From Oehlia diaphana (lineage: Eukaryota; Glomeromycota; Glomeromycetes; Glomerales; Glomeraceae), in assembly GCA_003833135.1 (NCBI GenBank), contig QZLH01000005.1, positions 270,851 to 334,850 on the forward strand: DNA of 64,000 bases, given 5' to 3'. The position numbers were made by a program, and so were the translations under genes. Below, piece after piece: positions 34,388 through 44,726 of the stretch (positions within the stretch are counted from its first letter, which is position 1; each line of letters opens with the position of its first letter). The notes beneath the pieces were generated by a model. The model worked only from the letters and a program-made list of their open reading frames with translations, had not been told where the DNA came from and did no database searches.

Positions 34388-35134
34388 ATGGTCACATCTC
34401 AATCAAGTACCCCAACCTCAAAACAAGATCCCACACTTTTTATCGTGGTCCATAATATACACCACATGCGTCTTGAATTTCCTCCCCCACCAAATAATAT
34501 CATACCAACCACTATATGGGATAGAGTAGTTGCAAAATTGAGAATGTTAGGATTGAAATTTATTTACAAATCCACGGGAAACATCGACGATAGTAGATTA
34601 TATGAATTTGAACGTGAAGAAAATCATCCCGTAGTTGTACATCATGAATACAACATACACACCGACGAATTTAAACATGCGAAGGATGGTGTACAAGCGA
34701 AATACGATCAAGAGACGGATCCAATCCTTGGGAAAGTCGTTACTTTCCCTGGGGATGTGAATTTTGTACAGGAAGAGATAATCTCGTCTATACAGCATAA
34801 AACACGCGAAATCGTTGATCAATATCGTCAAAACGAAATTATTGTTAATAATCCTAAAATATTCTCACCTGAATCTGTACTGAATACTATTGTGGCTGTT
34901 CTTCTATTGTGGTGGATCTTTATATCAATTACCATGGTTAGATCATATTTCTTATATTATCATCAAAGAATGAGCTTCCTAACACAAACCGATTCACCGC
35001 AAAATCTAATTAATTCAGGTATCAGATATCGTCTTCGTGATCAGTTTAGTAGAGCCACAATAACAAGCGAAAACCATGATGAAGATGGCGAAAAATTGGG
35101 AGATGAAATTCCTATTATAAATAATGAATGTTGA
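34388..35134 (+). CDS. Unrecognised protein with one membrane span, 248 aa
   Basis: Intronless frame from an ATG in good context (AGGATGG at 34385-34391). Codon composition is more balanced than in the F-box genes. A Ser/Thr-rich start is followed by a soluble part rich in His, Asp and Glu (VVHNIHHMRLEFPPPPNNI; HPVVVHHEYNIHTDEF). A single strong hydrophobic segment lies at about residues 165-188 (LNTIVAVLLLWWIFISITMV). An acidic C-terminal tail (ENHDEDGEKLGDEIP) follows. With no signal peptide at the N-terminus, this would be a single-pass protein with a long N-terminal domain. I do not recognise a family. It is divergently placed to VPS51. Confidence 0.65.
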   Translation: MVTSQSSTPTSKQDPTLFIVVHNIHHMRLEFPPPPNNIIPTTIWDRVVAKLRMLGLKFIYKSTGNIDDSRLYEFEREENHPVVVHHEYNIHTDEFKHAKDGVQAKYDQETDPILGKVVTFPGDVNFVQEEIISSIQHKTREIVDQYRQNEIIVNNPKIFSPESVLNTIVAVLLLWWIFISITMVRSYFLYYHQRMSFLTQTDSPQNLINSGIRYRLRDQFSRATITSENHDEDGEKLGDEIPIINNEC

Positions 35135-35562
35135 GTAACTATATCATTTAAAATTATTATAATGATATTTGCTATAAAAAAATTTGTCTTTTTTTTCTTG
35201 AATTATTATTGTTTATCGGTTTAATACGGATGAACAAATTGTAATTTTTATTATATATTAGTCTAAATAACAAAAGAAACCTAAAAATTTTAAAAATTTT
35301 TAAATTCATTTGATGTAAGCAATATTACTTTACATATCACTTCATGGAAGGATTATTATTAAATATTGTTTGGTAATGATTAAAACGCAAAGTAGATTTT
35401 AAGTAAATACAATTTATGATGCTAATATGTACTAAAATTACATTAACTTGTTCTAATAAAAAGCATTGCAAAATAAATTTTAAATTATTGTACAATAAAT
35501 AAAACCTAAGTAAGAAAATAAATCAATAGTTCAGTAGTTCAATAATTCAACGGTTCAATGGT
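35135..35562. other. 3' spacer between converging genes
   Basis: AT-rich; it holds the 3' ends of the plus-strand gene ending at 35134 and the minus-strand protease. Nothing else is seen apart from short GTTCAATGGTTCA-like repeats near 35527-35565. Confidence 0.4.
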
Positions 35563-38500
35563 TCATGTACTTCTTTTAACTATAAATTCAGGACTTAACC
35601 AAACTTCATAATCATTTTCATTATTAATATCACCAAATAATTTTAACGCTTTAATTTTGAGAAAATATTTCCCGTCAGGTGCGATTACACCTGGATCATT
35701 TTTATCATTAGGATTATAAATTATACCATCCCAATCAACTGTGAGATCTGTAACTCTTGGAGCAGGAAAGCCATAATAAATTCTAACTACACCTAAAAAT
35801 TTATAATTATAATCCAGAATTTCAATAAAGATTCCGTGAGTTGGAGTTGCCAATCTTAAATTTATAGACGGTATATCAAGCTTATTTCCTGCTTTATTTT
35901 TAAAAGTAAACGTTCTAATATCGCCAATGTTGCTATTGTCTGTAGCAGTATCTAGTTTAGGGAATTTTGGTGTTTGAAATAATGGAAGTCTTCTTGCATC
36001 ATCAGCCAATCCGGCTAATTGATATGATTAATGTTTAAAAGAATTAATATTAAAATAATTTAAATAACATACATTGAATTATTGAAAAAAATAATTACCA
36101 TAAGGAACACTCATCACGGGCATTTTATTATCTAATGGAGTTACTTTCAACCATCCACTATAAAACCAATGTTTATCCTTAGATAAATTTTTTGGTGCGG
36201 TGAAATTTACAGAAACTTTAACATTAGCTCCAGGTGCCACTGTAATTAAATCCTTTTCAAATTTAACATCGGCATAATTATTTGTGAGATATTCCAACTG
36301 ATAATAATTTCTAGAGAGGGTCGTGTTATATCCATTAACATTTGGAGCTGGTAAGTGTGATAATTTATATTCCATCTCTTTTCTTCCAACATTATAAATA
36401 TATAATGTATGATTTCCGTTAAAATGAATCGTATCATTCAAATTAATTTTTGGTGGATAGACAAAGCTAGTGGCTCTTAATGTGTCATAAATGTTGACTA
36501 ATCCTGCACCTTGATGAAGTACTGGAGACAATAATTTATTTCGATCTTTATGAGGAATGGCGTAGTTCATAAGCGCAGCTCTTATTTGTTCAAAAGAATT
36601 TTGTTTTCCAAATGTTTCCAAATATAATGCTGCTATACCAGACATATACGGTGCAGACATGCTGGTTCCAGACAAAACCTGATAAGGTGATATGTTAATT
36701 GGATAAACTGAAAGAACAAATCCTCCAGGTGCACAAATATCAGGCTATTATATAAATACAAATATAATTATATGTTAATTCTTTTTTAGAAAAATAACAT
36801 AAAGTTTTTTTTTATACTTACTTTGATATCAAATTCGTCAGATAAACCCCAACCTGAGAATACAGAAGGGGTTATAGCAAAAGGATGCTCTATCATGTAT
36901 CCATACTTATCAGAAAAATCTAGTTCTAAATTTGGATGTTCATCGAGATATTTGATCAAAGTATCACCTTGTTTTGAAGTTAATATAGCTCCCAATTTTT
37001 CATATTCTGGAACCGCTGGAGAAAGTGGAAGTCCTTCATCATCTTTTGCGTTAATTACTATTAACCCCTGTAAGCTTATATTATTAAACTGTAAAATAAT
37101 TTTTTTTGGGAAAGCAAGAAAAGAAAAGACATGAGATCACTCTAATTATAAAAAAAGTTTTTTGTTAATAAATAAATTGAACTTAATTTTTCGACTTACT
37201 TTATTTTCTGATGAACATTCTATAACTTTTGAATCTCTATTATCAATGATAAGTATTGTATTATTAAATTCTTTGTAATCATTTATACATTTGAATAATT
37301 TAACTTTAACTTTTGTGTAAGGAAATGCCGCTGCATTCATTTTCATATAATCTATTCGAAATACAAACTTTGTTGGTTATTACTTTTTTAAATTATCAAG
37401 ATAATAAATAACAAGGAAAACTTATACTTACAAAGAATAAAATCTGGATTCTTTGTATCAAAAGCTTTAAAATTTAAAAATTTATTTGCTTCAAATGAAC
37501 CAACACCAATAGCATTGTTCGCAACTCCAGGTTCAAGATTTGTTGATACACCATTTAATCCATCATTCCCTAATGCTACCATAAATATTATCCCCTTGTG
37601 TTTAGCCACATCATTAATCATAAGTGATGATGGCGTTCTAGCATTTCCAGGGCCACCCTACAATTTTTTTTTTTTTAATTAATTATTAATAACTTTGAAT
37701 TGATATTTAAAAATTAAAGTTTAATTTAAACTTACAGCAGATATATTTATAATTAACATGCCATCATCAATAGCTCTCTCAATCGATCTCATCAATAAAA
37801 TTTCATCATGGCCATAACTGTTATTTGCCTCATTATAAGCATCAGCAGAATCATTATTTTCACAAGCAAGAATTTTGTATGCTCCAAAAATAACGTTTGG
37901 TGCTACACCTCTAAATCCGGTCTTGATATCATAACCTCCAATTATTCCTGCTACATGAGTCCCATGTCCATCGCAATCATCAAATGGATCATCATTTTCA
38001 TTAAGAAAGTTATACCCGTATGCTATTCTACACCCTGGTCCAAGACATCCTCCTAAAGCAGGATGTCTATAGTCGATACCTGATGAAGAAAAGGAGACGA
38101 ATTAGTTTAAACAAGACATAATATTTAATTTACTTATTTTATATATACCTGAATCAATAATTCCAACTTTAACACCTTTTCCTGTAAGTCCTAACTTTTC
38201 GTAAGCATTTTTCACACCAGTAATTTCATGAATAGTATTAATATCATTATTAGGTGCGATTTGAATCATTTTAGAATTGTCACGTTTAATTGATTTAATC
38301 TTAAACTGTTCATCCGGTTTAAACCGTTTATAATATCTCTATTTTCATAAAAGAAATTAATTATTAATAAATCGGTAACTGCGGGTACTTATGCGCACTG
38401 TGGCACTGTCGTACTAATAATCAATTTTGACATCTACCACAGGCTCAACGCTTTCAACATGTTCAATTTCAGCAATTCTCTTCACGTGTCTCTCATCAGT

Positions 38501-38752
38501 TTCAATGGCAATTCCGTTAGCATATCGTTTAAATGTATGTCCAATTTTAACTTCGATTCCTCGTTTTTTTAATTCTTTATGAAAAGTGGAGTGTTGAGCT
38601 TCAACATGTTCAGGGGATGAAGTAAAAGGAGAGGAAGAAAATTTGACAAAAAATTTATTTACAAATGTATGAGATGATTGTTTGTTTATATAGGCATTAG
38701 TCCAATTAAAGGATATAAAAAAAAACATAAATCGAGATATGGTGATCTTCAT
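35563..38752 (-). CDS. Secreted subtilisin-like serine protease (S8), 863 aa
   Basis: Eight exons on the minus strand: 38752-38438, 38338-38149, 38079-37736, 37657-37432, 37351-37200, 37088-36822, 36744-36099 and 36014-35563 (2,592 nt, 864 codons with stop). A signal peptide is likely (MKITISRFMFFFISFNWTNA), followed by an I9-type propeptide (HVKRIAEIEHVESVEPV). The catalytic triad is complete: Asp167 in GIIDSGIDYRHPALGG (split by an intron), His207 in DCDGHGTHVAG and Ser526 in LSGTSMSAPYMSG. The oxyanion Asn314 is in VALGNDG. A protease-associated-type insert (about 350-480) separates Asn and Ser, and a C-terminal Fn3-like region (about 570-863) follows, as in minor extracellular protease Vpr-type enzymes. 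It probably acts outside the cell or at the wall. Confidence 0.9.
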
Positions 38753-39756
38753 ATTCGAATATTAACTAGTGAAAATTGGATTTTGATTCATATATATATG
38801 ATTTTTTTTATTAATCTATTTCCATTATTTGAATCATTTACATTATTTATCCCGACTTTTCGATTAACTCCGAAAATGATAATTTGCTAAATTGGGAAAC
38901 TATTTTTAGTACAATCAGGGTCGAACGCCCAATAGAAATTGAAAGAATCGAACATTTAACTAAATTTAATTCCACCGGAAGGATCGGAAGGATTAAATGA
39001 AATATATTTAGATTGAATGTGTGACAGATTAACTAATATGGAAGTGATATATATCGCTCACGTCATACAGAGTTTTTTTTAGAATCATTTATCATTATTA
39101 TAATGTCACTTTGCTGGCGCATTCATTCTAGGAGTACAGTCTTTTTGGAGATTCTCGATAGAATTAACATCTTGATTTCACAAATGTTTGTTGATTATAT
39201 TTCGGTATTGAATTGAACAAAAAAAGCGGAATAATTGTTATAGCCCAAAAAGGTATCAGGCTGAGCAAGTAAATATTAGAAAACATCGATATGGAGAGCT
39301 TATTCACAAATATTATCAATAAAGTTTCTCGATTAGTTCTAGCACTTGATCGTACGTTATCCTACTAGCTAATGAAATATTTCATTGAATTATCCCGAAG
39401 TTATGTGCAGGAATTCTATTTTTTTTGTTACCATTGCTTTTCATCGGAAAAGCCTGGATCGACAATCCAAACTGCTGAATATCTATCATTCATAAATCCT
39501 ACATGAATCAATTTTAATAAATTCCATAATTAAATTTAAGAATATAAGTTATAATGGACTTTGGTCAAATTATCCAAGTTTGATGAACTTTTTTTAAAAT
39601 TGTAAGCTACAAAATAAAAAGTAGATACTGAAAAGTATAAATCATGTGATCAAGTCACGGTATTTTAGTTTTACCAACAAGTCCCATGGTCCCACCAAAC
39701 TTTATATAAATACAGTATACTGAATCTAAAACTTCCTTTTTCCTTAGTTAATCGGC
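38753..39756. other. Divergent promoter region, protease / PQ-loop gene
   Basis: A spacer of about 1 kb. No gene is seen; it holds the promoters of the protease (minus) and the PQ-loop gene (plus). Confidence 0.4.
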
Positions 39757-40730
39757 ATGGCAGAGATACTTTTGAAAATTTCAATGGTAATTGGACCAGT
39801 AATAGGATATTTTGACCAAATAACAAAATTTCGTAAAACAAAATCAAGTGCCGGATTTTCTTTAGATACAAGTGGAATATTATTAGTTAGTAGGTAAGAT
39901 AATAATATGACGAACGTAAAGGTAAATTTCTGTTAGGAAAGAAGAATTAATTTATTTAATATATTATATATTTTTTGAAAGCATTATTCGAATTTTCTTT
40001 TGGTAGGACTTTAATTTATTATTTTATATTTATTTATTTTTATTGAAAAAAAAAATCGTTTCTTACTCAACATTTTTGTTATCTTAGGTTGGGAAAAAGA
40101 TTTGATAATGTATTATTCCATCAAAGTATATTAATGATAATAACTCAAATAATAGTTTTATACGAATGTATAAAATACCGTTTACCTTATTCTTCTTTGT
40201 ATAATCCGAAGAAAAGACAATTTTGGAATTGGGATCACTTAGGACCGTATTTAACTTTTCTTGGAATGTTAACCGGTGGTTTGTTAATATCTTATTTAAT
40301 ATTTGGTAATCAATACTGGTTTATTGAGTTATTAGGTTTTGCGGTAAATTAATTTTTTTTTTTAAAAAAAAAATTTTTTTTGGGAGGTTTGAATTAGAAA
40401 AAATTAACTTCTTTTTTTTAGTCACTTGGCATTGAAAGTACTGTTCCTATGCCACAAGCAATACAAAATTTTCAAAATAAATCTGTATCAGGATTCAGGT
40501 AATATTTTTGAGAAAACTGGTTTATTTTATTAATTAATTTAACTAATCCAACAATTTCTTCTTTTTTTTTAACAAGTCCAATGATATTATTAACATGGTT
40601 TTTTGGAGATGCATTTAAAGCTTTTTATTATATATACACAGGAGTACCATTTCAATTTATTCTTTGTGGTTTTATACAATTGTTAGTTGATTCTATTATT
40701 GTGATTCAATTTGTTTCTTTTGAAAAATAA
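39757..40730 (+). CDS. PQ-loop repeat membrane protein (SLC66A2/Any1-like), 207 aa
   Basis: Four exons: 39757-39893, 40088-40343, 40422-40498 and 40577-40730 (624 nt, 208 codons with stop). ATG context is GGCATGG. The protein starts MAEILLKISMVIGPVIGYFD, with a PQ-loop-like first repeat (IGPVIGYFDQ). A middle span follows (YLTFLGMLTGGLLISYLIF), then a second PQ motif (SLGIESTVPMPQAIQNFQNK) and final spans (MILLTWFFGDAFKAFYY; FILCGFIQLLVDSIIVIQF). This layout matches SLC66A2/PQLC1 and yeast Any1, endosomal/Golgi proteins linked to phospholipid asymmetry. The family call is firm; the exact ortholog is inference. The stop is followed 216 bases later by the next plus-strand gene. Confidence 0.85.
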
Positions 40731-40946
40731 TAAAATAAAATTTTATACGACTGATTTACGTATAATGTACATAGTTTAGGCTTATTTTGTAATAATGTTT
40801 TGAGGCGTATGATGATCTGCTTGTTCATCATGTTCATCATCAAATTGAAGTGGCCGTTTCAAAAACGTTTAAAAAACTAATAAATATATATAATAAGCCC
40901 CCAATTCACTAAAAGAAAATACTCCTTTTTTTTCTATATTTTCAAA

Positions 40947-41916
40947 ATGTTATTAATTAATTTAGAAAGACTTTTCTTCATTTCATTATTTACTTTATAT
41001 CATAATGTACTTGGTAAGAACTAAATAAAATAAATAATTTAATTTTTTGATATTAATTTAACGAATCTTTTTTTTTCTGTGAAAGCACAATTACAATTAC
41101 CACTTTGTATTGGACATAGAGGGTATCCTGATATGTTTCCAGAAAATACCTTGAAATCACTTCAAAAAGCGTTAATTTATGGTGCAGATGCTTTAGAATC
41201 TGATGTTCGTTTAACGAAAGATGGTCAGGTTATTATGATGCATGAAACTACGTTAGAAAGCACTACTAACGGAACCGGATTAATTGAAGATAGAAATTGG
41301 TTTGGTTATATTGAATATTTAAGAAATGATAACGAACCTATAGCGTTGTTCCAAGACGTTTTAGATCTATTAAAGCAAAAAGAAAATAATGATGTTTTCG
41401 TAATTCTTGATATTAAGGTAAAAATCGAAAATTCATTCATTTTATTTTCCAAAATTTTGACATCATTTACTCATTTTTCAGGAAGACAGTAAAATTGAAA
41501 TTCTTGATGTAATGGCTGATATAATCCATTCAAATTTTCCATATAATTTCACTTCACAATTATATCTCGGTATATGGACATTGGATTTTCTCGAAAGAGC
41601 TCGTAAAGTTTTACCAGAATTTCCAGTTTCTTTTATAAGTAGTGATATTAATGAAGCGCGCGAAGATTTTTTCGATAAAGTAGAAAGTTATAATATAGAA
41701 TATCCATTTATATTATCAGATAAAACTGGTTTTGTTAATTTGATTAAAAGACAAGGTAGAAATTTATTTGTTTGGACTGTTGACGATACAAATGATATAA
41801 AAAAATGCGTAGAATTTGGTGAAATTGATGGTATTTTATCTGATAATCCTGTTGAATGTATTAGAGTTAGAAGAGAAGTTAATAGAAGAAGAAAATTTAT
41901 GGTATCTACTTTTTAA
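40947..41916 (+). CDS. Glycerophosphodiester phosphodiesterase, secreted, 277 aa
   Basis: Three exons: 40947-41013, 41086-41417 and 41482-41916 (834 nt, 278 codons with stop). The first exon is a hydrophobic leader (LLINLERLFFISLFTLYHNV), so the enzyme is probably secreted or enters the ER. The catalytic core is clear: His33 in GHRGYPDMFPENTLKS, metal ligands Glu60 and Asp62 in ALESDVRLTKDG, and His75 in MMHETTLESTTNGTG. The C-terminal part has LFVWTVDDTNDIKKCVEFG and DGILSDNPVE, as usual for GDPD TIM barrels. It splits glycerophosphodiesters to glycerol 3-phosphate and an alcohol. In a symbiotic fungus this could serve phosphate or lipid scavenging (inference). It ends with a basic tail (RRRK). 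Confidence 0.9.
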
Positions 41917-42151
41917 ATTATTTTATTTTTACTTTTTATTTTTTGTATTAGTATAATTTATTCTGTCGATGACACTCTAATTAAAATATATTAACCAGTT
42001 AAACCTTTTAGTCAAATCTACTGCTAGAATCACATGCTATCTAATATTTATAAGTCGAAATTGTTTTTATAGATTTTTTGTAGCTTGCTGCATTATAATC
42101 TATTATTTAGTCGCAAAATCTGTCCGCAGCCATGTATCCACAGCGATTTTC

Positions 42152-42381
42152 CCAGCGTAACCTGAAAAAAATGTCACGAAAAATCACGTGACTTTTTTTG
42201 TCACAACCGTCACACCCCACTGCATTTCCATTTTCTATATGTATCTGGGGGACTTGGTTTTTTTCAAGTAGGTAAAAACATATTCGTCACTCCTTATTCG
42301 TCACATGTGCGCCACACTTAATTTCAGTCAAGTTGCGTAATGCCGCCCATTTCGTGACATTTTTTTCAGGTTACGCTAGGG
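42152..42381. mobile_element. MITE of about 230 bp with near-perfect terminal inverted repeats
   Basis: AGCGTAACCTGAAAAAAATG at the left (42154) and the reverse complement of the right end (to about 42378) are identical through TGTCACG, 27 bases. The interior contains GTCAC/CACGTGAC words and the text CCATTTTCTATATGTATCTG. That text resembles the repeat inside the right-hand transposon nest (about 62110-62160: CCATTTTTACTATTTATCCT). No coding capacity. It ends about 24 bases before the assembly gap. Confidence 0.75.
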
Positions 42382-42404
42382 AAGCCTTCGTATTTCTCTT
42401 ATTA

Positions 42405-43303
42405 NNNNNNNNNNNNNNNNNNNNNNNNNNNNNNNNNNNNNNNNNNNNNNNNNNNNNNNNNNNNNNNNNNNNNNNNNNNNNNNNNNNNNNNNNNNNNNNN
42501 NNNNNNNNNNNNNNNNNNNNNNNNNNNNNNNNNNNNNNNNNNNNNNNNNNNNNNNNNNNNNNNNNNNNNNNNNNNNNNNNNNNNNNNNNNNNNNNNNNNN
42601 NNNNNNNNNNNNNNNNNNNNNNNNNNNNNNNNNNNNNNNNNNNNNNNNNNNNNNNNNNNNNNNNNNNNNNNNNNNNNNNNNNNNNNNNNNNNNNNNNNNN
42701 NNNNNNNNNNNNNNNNNNNNNNNNNNNNNNNNNNNNNNNNNNNNNNNNNNNNNNNNNNNNNNNNNNNNNNNNNNNNNNNNNNNNNNNNNNNNNNNNNNNN
42801 NNNNNNNNNNNNNNNNNNNNNNNNNNNNNNNNNNNNNNNNNNNNNNNNNNNNNNNNNNNNNNNNNNNNNNNNNNNNNNNNNNNNNNNNNNNNNNNNNNNN
42901 NNNNNNNNNNNNNNNNNNNNNNNNNNNNNNNNNNNNNNNNNNNNNNNNNNNNNNNNNNNNNNNNNNNNNNNNNNNNNNNNNNNNNNNNNNNNNNNNNNNN
43001 NNNNNNNNNNNNNNNNNNNNNNNNNNNNNNNNNNNNNNNNNNNNNNNNNNNNNNNNNNNNNNNNNNNNNNNNNNNNNNNNNNNNNNNNNNNNNNNNNNNN
43101 NNNNNNNNNNNNNNNNNNNNNNNNNNNNNNNNNNNNNNNNNNNNNNNNNNNNNNNNNNNNNNNNNNNNNNNNNNNNNNNNNNNNNNNNNNNNNNNNNNNN
43201 NNNNNNNNNNNNNNNNNNNNNNNNNNNNNNNNNNNNNNNNNNNNNNNNNNNNNNNNNNNNNNNNNNNNNNNNNNNNNNNNNNNNNNNNNNNNNNNNNNNN
43301 NNN
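42405..43303. other. Assembly gap (899 N)
   Basis: An unresolved run of N. It is bordered by a MITE on the left and a repeat end on the right, so repeats probably caused the break. Frames running through it are meaningless. Confidence 0.99.
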
Positions 43304-43423
43304 TTATAACGCATTAATTTAAATGACTCAAATGACAAATGACCCAAATGACCAGGTCATTCGAAGGTCATTCGGGGGTCATCTCAAAATGGGCAAATGA
43401 CCTAGTCATTTGCCATCACTGCC
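43304..43423. mobile_element. Right end of a hAT-type MITE, cut by the gap
   Basis: Dense ATGACC/GGTCAT repeats (43321-43417). Read from the right on the minus strand, the end at about 43423 is CAGTGATGGCAAATGACTAG. CAGTG-type starts followed by subterminal repeats are usual for hAT elements. The left half lies in the gap. The next bases (CCCGAAAA) would be the target duplication if the call is right. Confidence 0.5.
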
Positions 43424-43504
43424 CGAAAATAATTATAGCACCCAGCCCGAATTATGCCGATTTTGGTCAGCATTATGGGATGTTCTTATTTATTGCAAAA
43501 TCTT

Positions 43505-43640
43505 CTCTCGTCTTGTCAACTTCCTACTGATTTTCTTAATGAAATATTTGAATATTTTAAAGAGGATAAAACTACTCTACACATATATTTATGTTTATTA
43601 ACCGGCTTTATTGTGAGACTAAATGCTGAAGTTATCGAGA
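43505..43640 (+). pseudogene. F-box gene fragment
   Basis: The frame reads CQLPTDFLNEIFEYFKEDKT, then TLHIYLCLLTGF, clearly the first half of the family F-box. It lacks a start and runs out after about 40 codons. It lies next to another decayed copy on the other strand. Confidence 0.7.
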
Positions 43641-43899
43641 TTTCATATAATTTCATATAAGTGATATAATAAAATAAATGATTAATGAGTGTAAAATATG
43701 CAGATATCGTCTTTGTTCGATTTCAAAAGAAATTTGTTCGGGAGTGGAAATGAAATAAAAATCGGTTTGCGATATCCGTTATATAAATATAAATAAGTTT
43801 TACCGGAGTTAAGCATTAATTTGTCAGCATTAAAGAGGAAAGTAAACAAAAACAATCATATTTACAGATTCATGAATTAAATTTAAAATTTTTTAATTT

Positions 43900-44290
43900 T
43901 TCATAAGAATTATTTCTAATTCATGAAAATTTTTTGATGAATACTTTGCCAAACCTCGAAAAATTCTTTATCTTTAGAATATCCATAAGCTAGCCGAACA
44001 TTAATACTTTAGTGCTTTCATCGAAGATCGATAGTTAATGAATGTATGTTATAATTTTTTGTTTCAGGCAAAATAAGTAAAAAAATTTTTTTGAATGATA
44101 ATAATCCAAAGATTTTAATAATGAAATTTGATTCATACCATTTTTTAATATATTTCTTGTGATAATAAGTATTTTATTACTCTTGGAGAAATTATCATTA
44201 ATTCGAAAGAACTCTACAAATTATGAATAATCGAATGATGGAAACTTTTGAGTTAAAAATGATAATACTTATATATTATTGGATGATTAA
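43900..44290 (-). pseudogene. Heavily decayed F-box copy
   Basis: On the minus strand, nucleotide blocks match family genes: CTTATTATCACAAGAAATAT at about 44169-44150, then TCAAATTTCATTATTAAAAT (QISSLKSL block) and TTTGGATTATTAT. About 44240-44200 retains the FNYPSF region in damaged form. There is no usable frame. Confidence 0.55.
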
Positions 44291-44352
44291 ACTATATAAT
44301 AGTCTAATAGCGGTACGTAGTGCCGCATTAGACTATTATATATCCAATAATT
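44275..44352. repeat. Strong compound hairpin
   Basis: The inner arms TATATAATAGTCTAATAGCGG (44293-44313, shown with its one extra base) and CCGCATTAGACTATTATATA (44323-44342) pair over 20 bases with a single bulge and a loop of about 9 bases. The outer arms ATTATTGGAT / ATCCAATAAT extend the fold. It could be a tiny fold-back element. Confidence 0.75.
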
Positions 44353-44663
44353 ATATTATCATAATAAACTCTCGTTGTTATGCTAATACATAGTAATATG
44401 AGATCTAAATAACAATTATGCATGAACTTATGAGGATTACTGATAATAATAATTAATAATGATATATGATATATTTCCTGAATTACCAGTGGGAATATTG
44501 AGTATCCACCAGCAATTGAATATATCATGTGATATATCGAGCCATTTTTAGATGGTCATCAAAAAATACCATATCATTGTCGCTGACCACTGACCAGCTT
44601 ATATAATAAATTGTGTAACCTGAGTTTCCCACCCCTTTTAAATATTTGCCCTTAACATTATTT

Positions 44664-44716
44664 TCTCTCCAATCTCTTTCTCTTTCTCTTTCTCTTTTCT
44701 TTTCTTTTCTTTTTTC
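44664..44716 (+). repeat. Pyrimidine (CTTT/TCTCTT) tract before an F-box start
   Basis: An almost pure C/T run (CTCTTTCTCTTTCTCTTTTC and similar) ends about 10 bases before the ATG at 44727. It is likely in the 5' leader; it may act as a promoter or leader element as such tracts do in fungi (inference). Confidence 0.6.
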
Positions 44717-44726
44717 CGAAAACAAA

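Noticed and set aside
36823..38056. Plus-strand frames at 36823-37134 and 37808-38056
   Set aside because: Antisense to protease exons with correct catalytic motifs.
42333..43347. Long frames on both strands across 42.3-43.3 kb
   Set aside because: They consist of N from the assembly gap.
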